This document shows, in pieces, positions 26,567 through 33,859 of a DNA stretch of 64,000 nucleotides. The notes under the pieces are model-generated. The model was given only the letters and a program-made list of their open reading frames with translations. It was not told where the DNA came from and did no database searches. How positions within the stretch are numbered: position 1 is the stretch's first letter; each line of letters opens with the position of its first letter. The stretch is from Haloarcula ordinaria (GTDB taxonomy: Archaea; Halobacteriota; Halobacteria; Halobacteriales; Haloarculaceae). The translations under genes and the position numbers were made by a program. The stretch is from positions 1,984,001-2,048,000 of the forward strand of contig NZ_CP119789.1 of the NCBI RefSeq assembly GCF_029338275.1, given 5' to 3'.

Positions 26567-27291
26567 CCGACCGCGGCCAGAGCGCGACGGTCGGATTCGT
26601 GGTCATCTTCTCGATGGTCCTCCTGATGGTCGCACTCATCAGCGTCAGCGGCTTCGCGACCCTCGACCACGTCCAGGACGCCGAGCGCGTCAACAACGGC
26701 GTTCGCTCGTTCGAGATCCTCTCGGACAACGTCGACGACGTCGTCGGCGACGAGGTGCCGAGTCGAACGACCACGGTGAAGCTCTACAACTCGCAGCTCT
26801 CGGCGGCCGAGACGACGACTATCGAGGTCGCCGTCCCGGCCGACGACTTCACCCACCGGTTCGAGGTTACACCAATCGTCCTCGATGCCGGCACCGGGAC
26901 GGAGGTCGTCTACGAGAACGGCGCGGTCATCCGGTCGGACCCCGACGGGCAGGTGATGGTCGACTCACCGACCATGCTCTTGACCACCGACTACACCGTC
27001 ATCCCGGTCGTCCGGACGACCCCTGTCGGTTCGACGTCCGTCGCCGGACAGACCAGCGCGACGGTCCGGACCACGCACGAGGGGACGACCGTCCTGCGGA
27101 CGGACACCGAGTCCGACGACGTGACGCTCACGGTGACCAGCCCACGCAGCGAGGCGTGGCTCCGCTACCTCGACGCACAGCCTGGGACCGACACCTGTAA
27201 CCGGGTGGCCAGCGACACCGTCTCCTGCACGCTGGATACCAGCGAGGTCACGGTTTCCGTGACCGATATAGCCGTCCGGTTCGACAACTAA
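26563..27291 (+). CDS. Pseudopilin-like protein 5, last gene of the pil operon
   Basis: 242 aa from GTG 26563, overlapping the previous TGA (GTGA). The N-terminus MTDRGQSATVGFVVIFSMVL is a pilin-like leader plus helix. The ectodomain has two cysteines near the end (TCNRV, SCTLD), probably a disulfide. It ends the run of overlapping genes that starts at pilB; 67 nt later an unrelated transporter begins. Confidence 0.76.
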   Translation: MTDRGQSATVGFVVIFSMVLLMVALISVSGFATLDHVQDAERVNNGVRSFEILSDNVDDVVGDEVPSRTTTVKLYNSQLSAAETTTIEVAVPADDFTHRFEVTPIVLDAGTGTEVVYENGAVIRSDPDGQVMVDSPTMLLTTDYTVIPVVRTTPVGSTSVAGQTSATVRTTHEGTTVLRTDTESDDVTLTVTSPRSEAWLRYLDAQPGTDTCNRVASDTVSCTLDTSEVTVSVTDIAVRFDN

Positions 27292-27358
27292 TCGAACGGA
27301 CCCCGGCACCCCCTCTCATCCCCCGGGGGCGGCCGGGGTCGCTCCTGAACCGAGACCG

Positions 27359-28453
27359 ATGAACAGTCGACTGGCACAGCTGTCGGGTCGCACGCCGGGC
27401 AGGCTCCGGCTTCTCCTCGGATTCCTCGCGACCGTCGCGCTGTTTCTCTTTGCCGTCCAGTTGCTCGGAACCGCCACGGAGGCCGTTGCACCCCTGGTGG
27501 CCCGTGTCTTCGCTCGCAACGTCGTCGGCGACGGCGCCGCACTCGGGCTGAGCTGGCTCGCGGCGTACGTCCTCGCCAACGGCTCTGTCGTCGCGACGCT
27601 CTCGGTGTCCCTGTTCACGGCCGGCGTCGTCTCGACCCAGCAACTGTTCCTGATGGTCGCCGGGTCCCGCCTCGGTGGCGCAGCGGTGGTGGTCCTCGTC
27701 GGCGCGCTCGATTACTTCCAGAAGGACCGGCTCTCGGTCCAGGAAGCGGTCAGCCTGGGCACGCTCACGTTCGTGTTGACCCACTCGATATTCCTCCCGG
27801 CCACGGTGCTCGGCTACGTCGCGCTCCCGCTCCTCGACGCGTCTGGGTTCGGTGCGGGCACCGCCACTGCCATCGAGTTCCGGGCGCTATCGACGTTCGA
27901 CCCGCTCACCGAGGCCGTCACGACGGCCATCGGCCCCGGGCTCTCGGTCCTGCTGGCCGTGGCGCTCGTGTTCGGGAGCCTCTCGCTGTTCGACAGGTTG
28001 CTCGCACGCGTCGACGAGGCGGCGCTCCAGCGCCATCTCTTCGCGCATTTCCGCCACACCTGGGTGTCGTTTTTCGCCGGGCTTCTGATAACGGGCGTCG
28101 CGACGAGCGTCGCGTTCTCGCTCGGTGTCGTCGTCCCGCTGTACAACCGCGGGTACGTCGACCGCGACGAACTGGTGCCGTACATCCTCGGTGCGAACGT
28201 CGGGACCTTCTTCGATACGGTGCTGGTCGCCGTCGTGCTCGAGTCGGTCACCGGACTGGTCGTCGTCCTCGAGCTGGTCGCCGTCGCGACGCTGCTCACG
28301 CTGCTCGCGATGGTGGCCTACGACCAGTACCGCCGCGTCGTCACCGCGCTGGACACCCGACTCGCCACGGACCGGCGGGTCTTCGCTGCCTTCCTGTTCG
28401 CGCTCCTGGTCGTCCCGCTGGCGTTCCTGGTGGTCCCACTGCTGCTCCGGTGA
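27359..28453 (+). CDS. Na/Pi-cotransporter-family membrane protein
   Basis: 364 aa with about eight membrane helices in two inverted-looking halves. The second half has VPYILGANVGTFFDT, matching the GANIGTT-type signature of Na/Pi cotransporter II proteins; the first half has a related VAGSRLGGAAVV motif and conserved serines. No PhoU domain is fused. The likely role is sodium-coupled phosphate or related anion transport, but the polar residues differ from characterised NptA proteins, so the substrate is uncertain. Confidence 0.72.
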   Translation: MNSRLAQLSGRTPGRLRLLLGFLATVALFLFAVQLLGTATEAVAPLVARVFARNVVGDGAALGLSWLAAYVLANGSVVATLSVSLFTAGVVSTQQLFLMVAGSRLGGAAVVVLVGALDYFQKDRLSVQEAVSLGTLTFVLTHSIFLPATVLGYVALPLLDASGFGAGTATAIEFRALSTFDPLTEAVTTAIGPGLSVLLAVALVFGSLSLFDRLLARVDEAALQRHLFAHFRHTWVSFFAGLLITGVATSVAFSLGVVVPLYNRGYVDRDELVPYILGANVGTFFDTVLVAVVLESVTGLVVVLELVAVATLLTLLAMVAYDQYRRVVTALDTRLATDRRVFAAFLFALLVVPLAFLVVPLLLR

Positions 28454-28479
28454 CGCGGTCACCGTCCGATTCATCAAAC

Positions 28480-28486
28480 GATATAA
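28480..28486 (+). promoter_or_regulatory. TATA box of the carbonic anhydrase gene
   Basis: atataat is centred 27 nt before the ATG at 28510, which supports that start over an upstream ATG at 28486 lying within the promoter. Confidence 0.55.
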
Positions 28487-28509
28487 TGGAGCGAGTCGGG
28501 ACCTCTGAT

Positions 28510-29190
28510 ATGAACGAGACAGTTCAGGACCTGCTCGCTGGCAACGCCGAGCACGCTCACGAGTTCGCAGACCGCTTCGACGATCTGCAGGACGCACAGC
28601 ACCCCGACGCCGTCACCGTCTGTTGCTCCGATTCCCGGGTCCTCCAGGACGCCATGTGGGACAACGATGCGCCCGGACACGTCTTCACCGCCGGGAACAT
28701 CGGGAACCGCGTCGTCCAGCAGACCGAGTCGGGTCCGGCCGTCTCGGGCGACGTGCTGTACCCGGTCGCACACACGGGCACCGACACCATCGTCGTCGTC
28801 GGGCACACCGGCTGTGGGGCCGTGACGGCCACCTACGGCGCACTGACCGACGGCGTCGACGAACCCGCCGGCATCGAGCACTGCATCGGCATCCTGAAGC
28901 CACATCTGGAACCGGGCGTCGAGGAACTGCCAGATGGCTTGGAGGAGAGCGAGGCCATCAACCGCCTGGTCGAGTACAACGTCGACCGGCAGGTCGACTT
29001 CCTGCTCGATAGTGACGACGTTCCCGATGGGACGGACGTCGTCGGCGCCGTCTACGACTTCCAGGACGTCTACTCCGAGCACCGCGGCGAAGTCCACGTC
29101 ATCAACGTCGACGGCGAGACGGACGTCGAGACGCTCCGCGAGGCCCATCCCGAGGTCGCGGACCGCATCACCCGGCTCTGGACGTACTGA
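28510..29190 (+). CDS. Beta-class carbonic anhydrase
   Basis: 226 aa. The zinc ligands C39, H99 and C102 are in CCSDSRV and GHTGCGAV, and the catalytic Asp-Arg pair D41/R43 is intact. The enzyme interconverts CO2 and bicarbonate in the cytoplasm. The start ATG at 28510 (MNETVQDLLAGN) is chosen from the TATA spacing. The protein is acidic, as expected for a soluble haloarchaeal enzyme. It is monocistronic. Confidence 0.93.
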   Translation: MNETVQDLLAGNAEHAHEFADRFDDLQDAQHPDAVTVCCSDSRVLQDAMWDNDAPGHVFTAGNIGNRVVQQTESGPAVSGDVLYPVAHTGTDTIVVVGHTGCGAVTATYGALTDGVDEPAGIEHCIGILKPHLEPGVEELPDGLEESEAINRLVEYNVDRQVDFLLDSDDVPDGTDVVGAVYDFQDVYSEHRGEVHVINVDGETDVETLREAHPEVADRITRLWTY

Positions 29191-29419
29191 GCGCGATTCG
29201 AAGCACGAACCCCGGATGTCATATCGCCGCGCACGCGCTCGTGACCGACACCGACGGAGCGCCCGGTACGCGCCCACTCGTTCGTCGGGCGGTCTCCGTG
29301 TCGGGTGATTCGTCAAGTGGCGCGTCCCAACAGGTAGTCACACTATCACAGTGACGACCGTGCCTGGGGAACCGTGGCGTAGTCACAGAGCTGAAGACGC
29401 CGACTGCCGAGGGACGACT

Positions 29420-29614
29420 ATGAGCGCCGAACAGTCGTTCGACGTGATGCGTGCCGTAGCGACGGTCGTCGCCGTCGGGGTGCTGGGCACGCTGGTCGGG
29501 TACTTCCAGCAGGGGTCGCTCGCCGGTGCACTCACACTCGGCTTGACAGTCGCTGCCGCCGTCGCCGTGGGCATCGTCATCTTCGACCGGTTCTTCCGGT
29601 ACGTCCAGCGGTAG
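29420..29614 (+). CDS. Small two-helix membrane protein
   Basis: 64 aa. MSAEQSFDVMRAV is followed by a hydrophobic helix (about 11-31), a GYFQQGS loop and a second helix (about 35-53), then a basic end FFRYVQR. No known family recognised. It is the last gene before the accessory insertion at the chorismate-mutase locus. Confidence 0.6.
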   Translation: MSAEQSFDVMRAVATVVAVGVLGTLVGYFQQGSLAGALTLGLTVAAAVAVGIVIFDRFFRYVQR

Positions 29615-29776
29615 CCTTCCGTTGTCGGGCGTAACTGTCGTATCGTCGTCCTACGGGTTATACACGGTGCCAGCGGAGCCACGAGGCATGAATGGATTCT
29701 CGTCCGAGAATGGTGTTGGACATCGAGGTAACCAAGGCGCCGCTGGAACTGACTGACGAAGGGCAGTCTCGGCACC

Positions 29777-29823
29777 TCAGCGACTCTCCCGTTGCTCGAC
29801 CTTGTTCAAATGGATGAAATCCA
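29777..29823 (-). repeat. Att-like repeat A: distal copy of the chorismate mutase 3' end
   Basis: On the minus strand, 29809 to 29777 reads as codons for LNKVEQRESR plus TGA, identical in protein to the chorismate mutase C-terminus. Codons are mostly GC-preferring (AAG, GTC, GAG, CGG), as expected of the ancestral host end. Over 47 nt it matches repeat B at 38 positions, including a shared tgaaatcca 5 nt further in. It marks the outer edge of the insertion. Confidence 0.75.
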
Positions 29824-29911
29824 CCATACAAGCTACTGAAACGCCCCGCCGAAAACCACTAGTCACGTTCTGATGGTAAGGTTCTTTTTCCGTGGTAACG
29901 TAGTACCAGCT

Positions 29912-30157
29912 ATGTCAACAGAGACGGATGGGCAGGGACGGCTGTACATTCCGAAAGAGGTGCGCGAGAAGTACGGCCAGAAGTATCATATCGTTATGTA
30001 CGAGGATAGACTTGAGCTGATTCCGGTCGCGGACGACCCACTCGCAGCTGTCCGCGAGGCGGCAGGCGAACTTCACGATGCATCCGTCGATAAAATTCGA
30101 GAGGATATCGAGGCGGAGGCGAAAGACGAGGCTGAGGAGGCTGGCGGGGACAGATGA
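29912..30157 (+). CDS. vapB: VapB-type antitoxin, AbrB/SpoVT fold
   Basis: 81 aa. The N-terminal half (TETDGQGRLYIPKEVREKYG) is an AbrB/MazE swapped-hairpin DNA-binding domain. The acidic helical C-terminus should bind the toxin. It is coupled to vapC by a 4-nt overlap. The start at 29912 begins the conserved MSTETDGQGR; a 13-residue longer frame is not domain-like. It likely autoregulates its own promoter. It lies in module 1, between repeats A and B. Confidence 0.88.
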   Translation: MSTETDGQGRLYIPKEVREKYGQKYHIVMYEDRLELIPVADDPLAAVREAAGELHDASVDKIREDIEAEAKDEAEEAGGDR

Positions 30158-30540
30158 CGGTGTACGTCGAGACGGATTTTTTGCTCGCACTCGCCAAAGA
30201 TACTGATTGGTTGCAGGTCCCCGCAGAGGACGCCCTTGTCAAATACGATATCGAAACGTCACCGTTCTCGTATCTCGAACTCCTCCTCGCTCGGGAACGC
30301 TACGAGTTCGACTACGTTCCGCTGGTGGCGAACCTGCTCGAACTCGTCCCCGTGCGAGACGAAGAGGAGAAGCAGATCGTCCTGAAGGCCGTCAACTACT
30401 ACGACGATGGGATGACATCGTTCGACGCTTTCCACGCAGCGACTGCGGAAACGCGAGGGATGGACGTGCTCTCGTCCGAGAAAGACTACGAAGACATCGA
30501 GATAGAACGAGTCCCACTTGAACCGACCGACGAGGAATAA
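30154..30540 (+). CDS. vapC: VapC-type PIN-domain toxin
   Basis: 128 aa. PIN-domain acidic residues are D8 (VETDFLLAL), E42 (YLELLLAR), D91 (SFDAFHAA) and D111 (SEKDYED). Proteins of this class are Mg-dependent RNases, often cutting tRNA or rRNA, inhibited by the paired antitoxin. The ATG overlaps the vapB TGA. A 9-bp-arm hairpin at 30557-30585 follows the stop. Confidence 0.9.
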   Translation: MTVYVETDFLLALAKDTDWLQVPAEDALVKYDIETSPFSYLELLLARERYEFDYVPLVANLLELVPVRDEEEKQIVLKAVNYYDDGMTSFDAFHAATAETRGMDVLSSEKDYEDIEIERVPLEPTDEE

Positions 30541-30556
30541 CTTCGGACTGAGGATA

Positions 30557-30585
30557 GAGCACCACCCGAACGAAGCGTGGTGCTC
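30557..30585 (+). terminator. Hairpin after vapC
   Basis: GAGCACCAC and GTGGTGCTC form 9-bp arms with an 11-nt loop, 17 nt after the vapC stop. It has no T-run, so it may act in mRNA stability rather than as a classic terminator. Confidence 0.45.
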
Positions 30586-30732
30586 GTAGCGATTGTCGTG
30601 ACCCCGAGTGCGACAGATCTTGTCAGATCTTCCGGTTGCTCGCCGAGTCCGAAAACTCGCAAGGTGCGTCGAGAACTGACACCACACTGCACTAGTACGT
30701 GGCTAGAATCCCTCTAACACTCGTCTTTCCCC

Positions 30733-30779
30733 CTACCGACTCTCCCGTTGCTCAACTTTGTTCAGGTAGCTGAAATCCA
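30733..30779 (-). repeat. Att-like repeat B: internal copy of the chorismate mutase 3' end
   Basis: On the minus strand, 30765 to 30733 encodes LNKVEQRESR plus TAG. It shares 27 of 33 nt with the live gene end (repeat C), and every difference is synonymous; the run ctgaacaaagttga is identical in B and C. It shares 38 of 47 nt with repeat A. It separates the vapBC module from the cupin module. Confidence 0.78.
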
Positions 30780-31055
30780 TGATGGATTCTCGTGTAAATA
30801 GAGGTGTTTCAGTTCCAGGGAGGCCTATATCATCCGCCATAGCTCTCGAAAGGGAATTGTATATAAAGAAACGGGAATAGTGAAAATGCGGCCTTGTTGA
30901 ACCCCTCAATCAGTGATTGGTTTTGGTAGCCGTGCTGGATACACAGCGCGAATCGGTCAGTGACGCGTCCAGAAGATCAGTCCATCACGCTTCGCCGGAA
31001 TATATTCTCTCAATTCACGGCTTCCAACGGCTATGATAGCACGTGTCTCTGCTAG

Positions 31056-31063
31056 TTTATATC
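31056..31063 (+). promoter_or_regulatory. TATA box of the cupin gene
   Basis: tttatatc is centred about 27 nt before the ATG at 31086, indicating a leaderless transcript and supporting that start. Confidence 0.5.
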
Positions 31064-31085
31064 AGTGAGAATGGAATAGTTGCTG

Positions 31086-31577
31086 ATGAGTTCACCAACC
31101 ACATCCTCAGGAAAGTACGACGTTTCTCTCGGAAATCTCAGTGCACGACTGGACGTTTCTCGGACGGAGAACGAGGCGAACGTGGCCATCGTTGAGCACA
31201 CGCTACCGCCGCAGACGCTGGCGGCACCGCTCCACCGCCACAGCCATGAGGACGAGATTTCCTACGTGCTGGAGGGCGAGATGACCGTACTGGCGGACGA
31301 GGAACTGACGACCGTACAAGCGGGGGAGTCGGTCGTGAAAGGCCGAGGAGTCTGGCACACATTCTGGAACGCTGGCGACGAACCGCTCCAGTTCCTCGAA
31401 ATCATCGCCCCAGGTGAGTTCTCGGAGTACTTTGAGGAAGTCGCACGACTCGGGCCACCCGACCCGACGGACGAGGAATGGGTCTCGCAGTTCCTAGCGA
31501 TCGGCGAACGCTACGGTTTCGAGGCCGACCTTGAGAGTGTCCCGGCACTCCTCGAAAAGCACGACCTCCAGATGTAG
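31086..31577 (+). CDS. Cupin-domain protein
   Basis: 163 aa. One conserved cupin barrel is visible: motif 1 at about residues 48-70 (LHRHSHEDEISYVLEGEMTV, metal ligands H-x-H-x-E pattern) and motif 2 at about 85-100 (GVWHTFWNAGDEP). A helical C-terminal tail follows. Such stand-alone cupins may be dioxygenases, isomerases or binding proteins; the reaction cannot be assigned. It is the only gene of module 2, between repeats B and C. Confidence 0.82.
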   Translation: MSSPTTSSGKYDVSLGNLSARLDVSRTENEANVAIVEHTLPPQTLAAPLHRHSHEDEISYVLEGEMTVLADEELTTVQAGESVVKGRGVWHTFWNAGDEPLQFLEIIAPGEFSEYFEEVARLGPPDPTDEEWVSQFLAIGERYGFEADLESVPALLEKHDLQM

Positions 31578-31894
31578 AACGGTCGATCAGCTGTCCTCCG
31601 AATCGTTGCTACATACACCCTCTCTATGCAGCACGCGACGCCTGTTATCTGACAGGCTACTGACCGATGATTATCTAGACGTATCGACCGCGTAGCGATT
31701 CTCGACAGTTAATTGCTTCGTGAGCAAGTGCCCTCACACATCTCGTCACTCGCCCCAAATTCTGTTTTGAATCCGTGCCCCTGACACCGACGAATCCATA
31801 TCGTCGCTCACCGAGCCAGGAACGAAAGAACAACTACCGGAAGAGAATTTTGCGACCCGAACCGCAATAGAAGCCTTGAAACGGTTGAATTCAG
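31578..31894. other. Intergenic DNA between the cupin gene and chorismate mutase
   Basis: 317 nt, relatively AT-rich, no credible ORF. A hairpin GCCTGT-tatctg-ACAGGC lies at 31640-31657 and could end the cupin mRNA; a smaller one (TTGCT/AGCAA) is near 31713-31727. Both genes are convergent on this gap. It belongs to the inserted module. Confidence 0.55.
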
Positions 31895-31927
31895 CTATCT
31901 GCTCTCTCTTTGTTCAACTTTGTTCAG
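31895..31927 (-). repeat. Att-like repeat C: current 3' end of the chorismate mutase gene
   Basis: These 33 nt encode the last ten residues LNKVEQRESR and TAG of the functional gene. The codons (AAA, GTT, GAA, CAA, AGA, AGC, AGA) are AT-rich and rare for this genome, unlike the GC-rich codons just upstream. This suggests that the end was supplied by an inserted element. Confidence 0.75.
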
Positions 31928-32188
31928 CTCGATGAGCAGTCGGAAGACGGCCTTCACGAGATTGGACTCGACGTCGAACCGTTCGGCGTTCTCGCCGGCG
32001 CGGTCCATCACGGCCTGCTCCTGGGCCTCGTCGGTCGTCGGCAGGTCCTTCTCCGCTTTCACCTGCGCGATAGTGTCGGCCACGTAGGTCCGCTGGGCGA
32101 TCTTCTCGACGATCTCCCGGTCGATGGCCCGTATCTCCTCGCGCAGTTCGTCGAGTGACATGTCCTCGGGGTTCGGCTCTGTACTCAT
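31895..32188 (-). CDS. Chorismate mutase (AroQ class)
   Basis: 97 aa, all helical. The AroQ core is visible: LDELREEIRAIDREIVEKIA (substrate arginine and the ID-x-I/L motif), RTYVADTIAQVKAEKDLP with the catalytic lysine, and the C-terminal helix. It rearranges chorismate to prephenate, the substrate for tyrA elsewhere in the window. Its ATG overlaps the shikimate kinase TGA, so the two are coupled. The last ten codons have aberrant codon use and are duplicated twice further left, marking an integration site. Confidence 0.9.
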   Translation of the reverse strand: MSTEPNPEDMSLDELREEIRAIDREIVEKIAQRTYVADTIAQVKAEKDLPTTDEAQEQAVMDRAGENAERFDVESNLVKAVFRLLIELNKVEQRESR

Positions 32189-33063
32189 ACTGTCTGTGTT
32201 CCTTCTGTTTGCGTCGTGGTCAGCAGCGTCCGTCCGTCGCGCCGGTCCCAGTACGCCTGGACCTGTTCGAGCGCTCGTCGTTCGCCGACGGCGGTGAACG
32301 ACGGGCCGGTGCCCGACAGCGAGACGCCCTGCACCTGGCCCATGGCCTCGACCAGCGGTTCCGAATCGAAGCCGAGCGCGGCACAGAACGCCAGCCCGTT
32401 GACCGTCATCGCGCGCTGGTAGTCGCCGTCGAGCGCGAGGTCCTCGACCAGGCCGGCCATCGGTGCGATCTTCCGGCAGCGGTCGACGTCGGCGTCGGCG
32501 CTGAACGACTGCTCCGGTGGCGTCCAGACGAGCACGTCCCAGTCGACCTCGTCGCGGGCCAGCAGTTCGTCGGCCTCGTTGTCGGTGACGGTGACACCGC
32601 CGAGCATCGAGGCGGAGGCGTCGTCGAACGCCCCGGTGACTGTGACACCGACGTCTCTTGCGGCCATGACGCCCAGTCGCGCCACGTCCTCGCGGGTCAT
32701 CCGGTCTGTCGCGTCCAGTGCGTCGAGCGTCGCCAGCACCGTCGCGTTCGCCGCGGCGCTCGAGCTCTTCAGACCGGACGCCATCGGGATGTCGCTCTCG
32801 GTGCGGACGTGCCCGCCTGACACCGCGGGGAATCCCACGGTCTCTGGGCCGCCGTGCGAGTCGATGACGTACTCGACGCAGCGCTCGACGAGGCGGGTGT
32901 CGGCCTCGGGCGCACCGTCGACCTCGCCGGTGACGCCCTCCTCGTCTTTCCACAGCTCCACCGTAGCCGTGGTGTACTCGTCGATGGCGAACGCCGAGCC
33001 TCGGCCGGTCGCGAGCGCGTTCAGGACCGTTCCGGCGGCGGGCGCGGCTGCCTTCCCTTCCAT
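32185..33063 (-). CDS. aroK: Shikimate kinase, archaeal GHMP type
   Basis: 292 aa. The GHMP kinase ATP loop is PMASGLKSSSAAANA near residue 95, with the C-terminal LSGTGPSFTAVG motif near 250. Archaeal shikimate kinases belong to this family rather than to the bacterial P-loop type. It phosphorylates shikimate in the common aromatic pathway. It is upstream of and overlaps chorismate mutase, forming an aromatic amino acid operon. Confidence 0.9.
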   Translation of the reverse strand: MEGKAAAPAAGTVLNALATGRGSAFAIDEYTTATVELWKDEEGVTGEVDGAPEADTRLVERCVEYVIDSHGGPETVGFPAVSGGHVRTESDIPMASGLKSSSAAANATVLATLDALDATDRMTREDVARLGVMAARDVGVTVTGAFDDASASMLGGVTVTDNEADELLARDEVDWDVLVWTPPEQSFSADADVDRCRKIAPMAGLVEDLALDGDYQRAMTVNGLAFCAALGFDSEPLVEAMGQVQGVSLSGTGPSFTAVGERRALEQVQAYWDRRDGRTLLTTTQTEGTQTV

Positions 33064-33162
33064 CGCTCCCTACTCCCGCCCGGGAGTATTTACTACCTGC
33101 GGAACCGGCCACGCCGGCGCGGACAACGCGCAGTTTTTGGGTCGGCGGCCGAATGACCGGGT

Positions 33163-33594
33163 ATGAGCAACCGGTCCGACATCGCGCCATCGTCGCTCTC
33201 GGTCGAACTGACCGAGGACGGCGTCGCCGTCGAGTACCTCGACGGGCGGACGGCGTTCTACCACGGCATCCCGTCGAAAGTCGAGGAGCGCGTCCGTACC
33301 GCCCCGGGAAAGGACACCCACGTGCTGATAACCGACGAGACGGAGACGACGGGCATCCTCGTCTACGTCAACGACCTCCGGACCCACGACGACATCATCG
33401 AGGAGAGTGGCGTCGGGCGGGTCATCCTCCAGAACGGGGACGAGGACGAGCTGTTCCCGGGGGTCACAGTCCGCGACCACCAGATGCGCGTCGAGGTCGA
33501 GGTCGACTTCGACGTCGCGGACGGCCGCGTCTTCGTCTTCGAGGAAGACGACATGGGCGAACGCAGCTTCGAAATCGTCCCGGAAGAAGTCTGA
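33163..33594 (+). CDS. Conserved haloarchaeal protein, DUF5796-like
   Basis: 143 aa, acidic, no membrane segment. It begins MSNRSDIAPSSLSVELTEDG and is mostly beta strand and acidic loops, ending FEIVPEEV. It matches the haloarchaeal proteins I know as DUF5796; function unknown. It is divergent from aroK and convergent with the zinc-finger micro-protein downstream. Confidence 0.75.
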   Translation: MSNRSDIAPSSLSVELTEDGVAVEYLDGRTAFYHGIPSKVEERVRTAPGKDTHVLITDETETTGILVYVNDLRTHDDIIEESGVGRVILQNGDEDELFPGVTVRDHQMRVEVEVDFDVADGRVFVFEEDDMGERSFEIVPEEV

Positions 33595-33639
33595 ACTGCC
33601 AGGTCAGCCCTGGCCCTGTCCCGCCTCGCTCGCCTTCGC

Positions 33640-33774
33640 TCACTGGATGTACGACGGGTCTTCGTCGTCACAGTTCGACTCGTGCTGTTGCGCGTCCTGC
33701 CGGTCGTCGAACATCAGCCCGCAGACCTCGCATTTGTACCAGGTCATGTCGTCCCGCTCGGTCGTGACTACCAT
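33640..33774 (-). CDS. C2H2-like zinc-finger micro-protein (DUF7128-like)
   Basis: 44 aa. CEVCGLMFDD starts at C15 (C15-x2-C18), and the distal ligands are H31 and C35 (QQHESNC), giving one C2HC/C2H2-type finger, then DPSYIQ. Near-identical short proteins occur across haloarchaea. ATG at 33774 is taken; an internal ATG at 33747 is possible. It is divergent from cdc48. Confidence 0.78.
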   Translation of the reverse strand: MVVTTERDDMTWYKCEVCGLMFDDRQDAQQHESNCDDEDPSYIQ

Positions 33775-33859
33775 GTGACACACTCTGGTGTGCGGCCGTA
33801 TATTGTTTTCGCGCGACACGAAGGGAACCCTCAAGGGCGCTCGACGGCTACGAGGGGGC

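Larger units (their letters stand above)
30541..31085. other. Non-coding accessory DNA between vapC and the cupin gene
   Basis: 545 nt of lower GC. It contains the vapC-proximal hairpin (30557-30585), repeat B (30733-30779), a strong TATA-like tatataaa near 30860, and a stretch at about 30888-31015 whose reverse strand reads in broken frames like a transposase end (DRFALCIQHGYQNQSLIEGF, then FNKA). No intact gene is seen. Confidence 0.55.

Noticed and set aside
29692..29703. 12-bp repeat atggattctcgt, also at 30782-30793, as an additional attachment core
   Set aside because: It is short, lies at different distances from repeats A and B, and is absent near repeat C; it may be chance.
29686..29756. 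22-codon ORF (MNGFSSENGVG...) left of repeat A
   Set aside because: No ribosome binding site or family features; too short to support.
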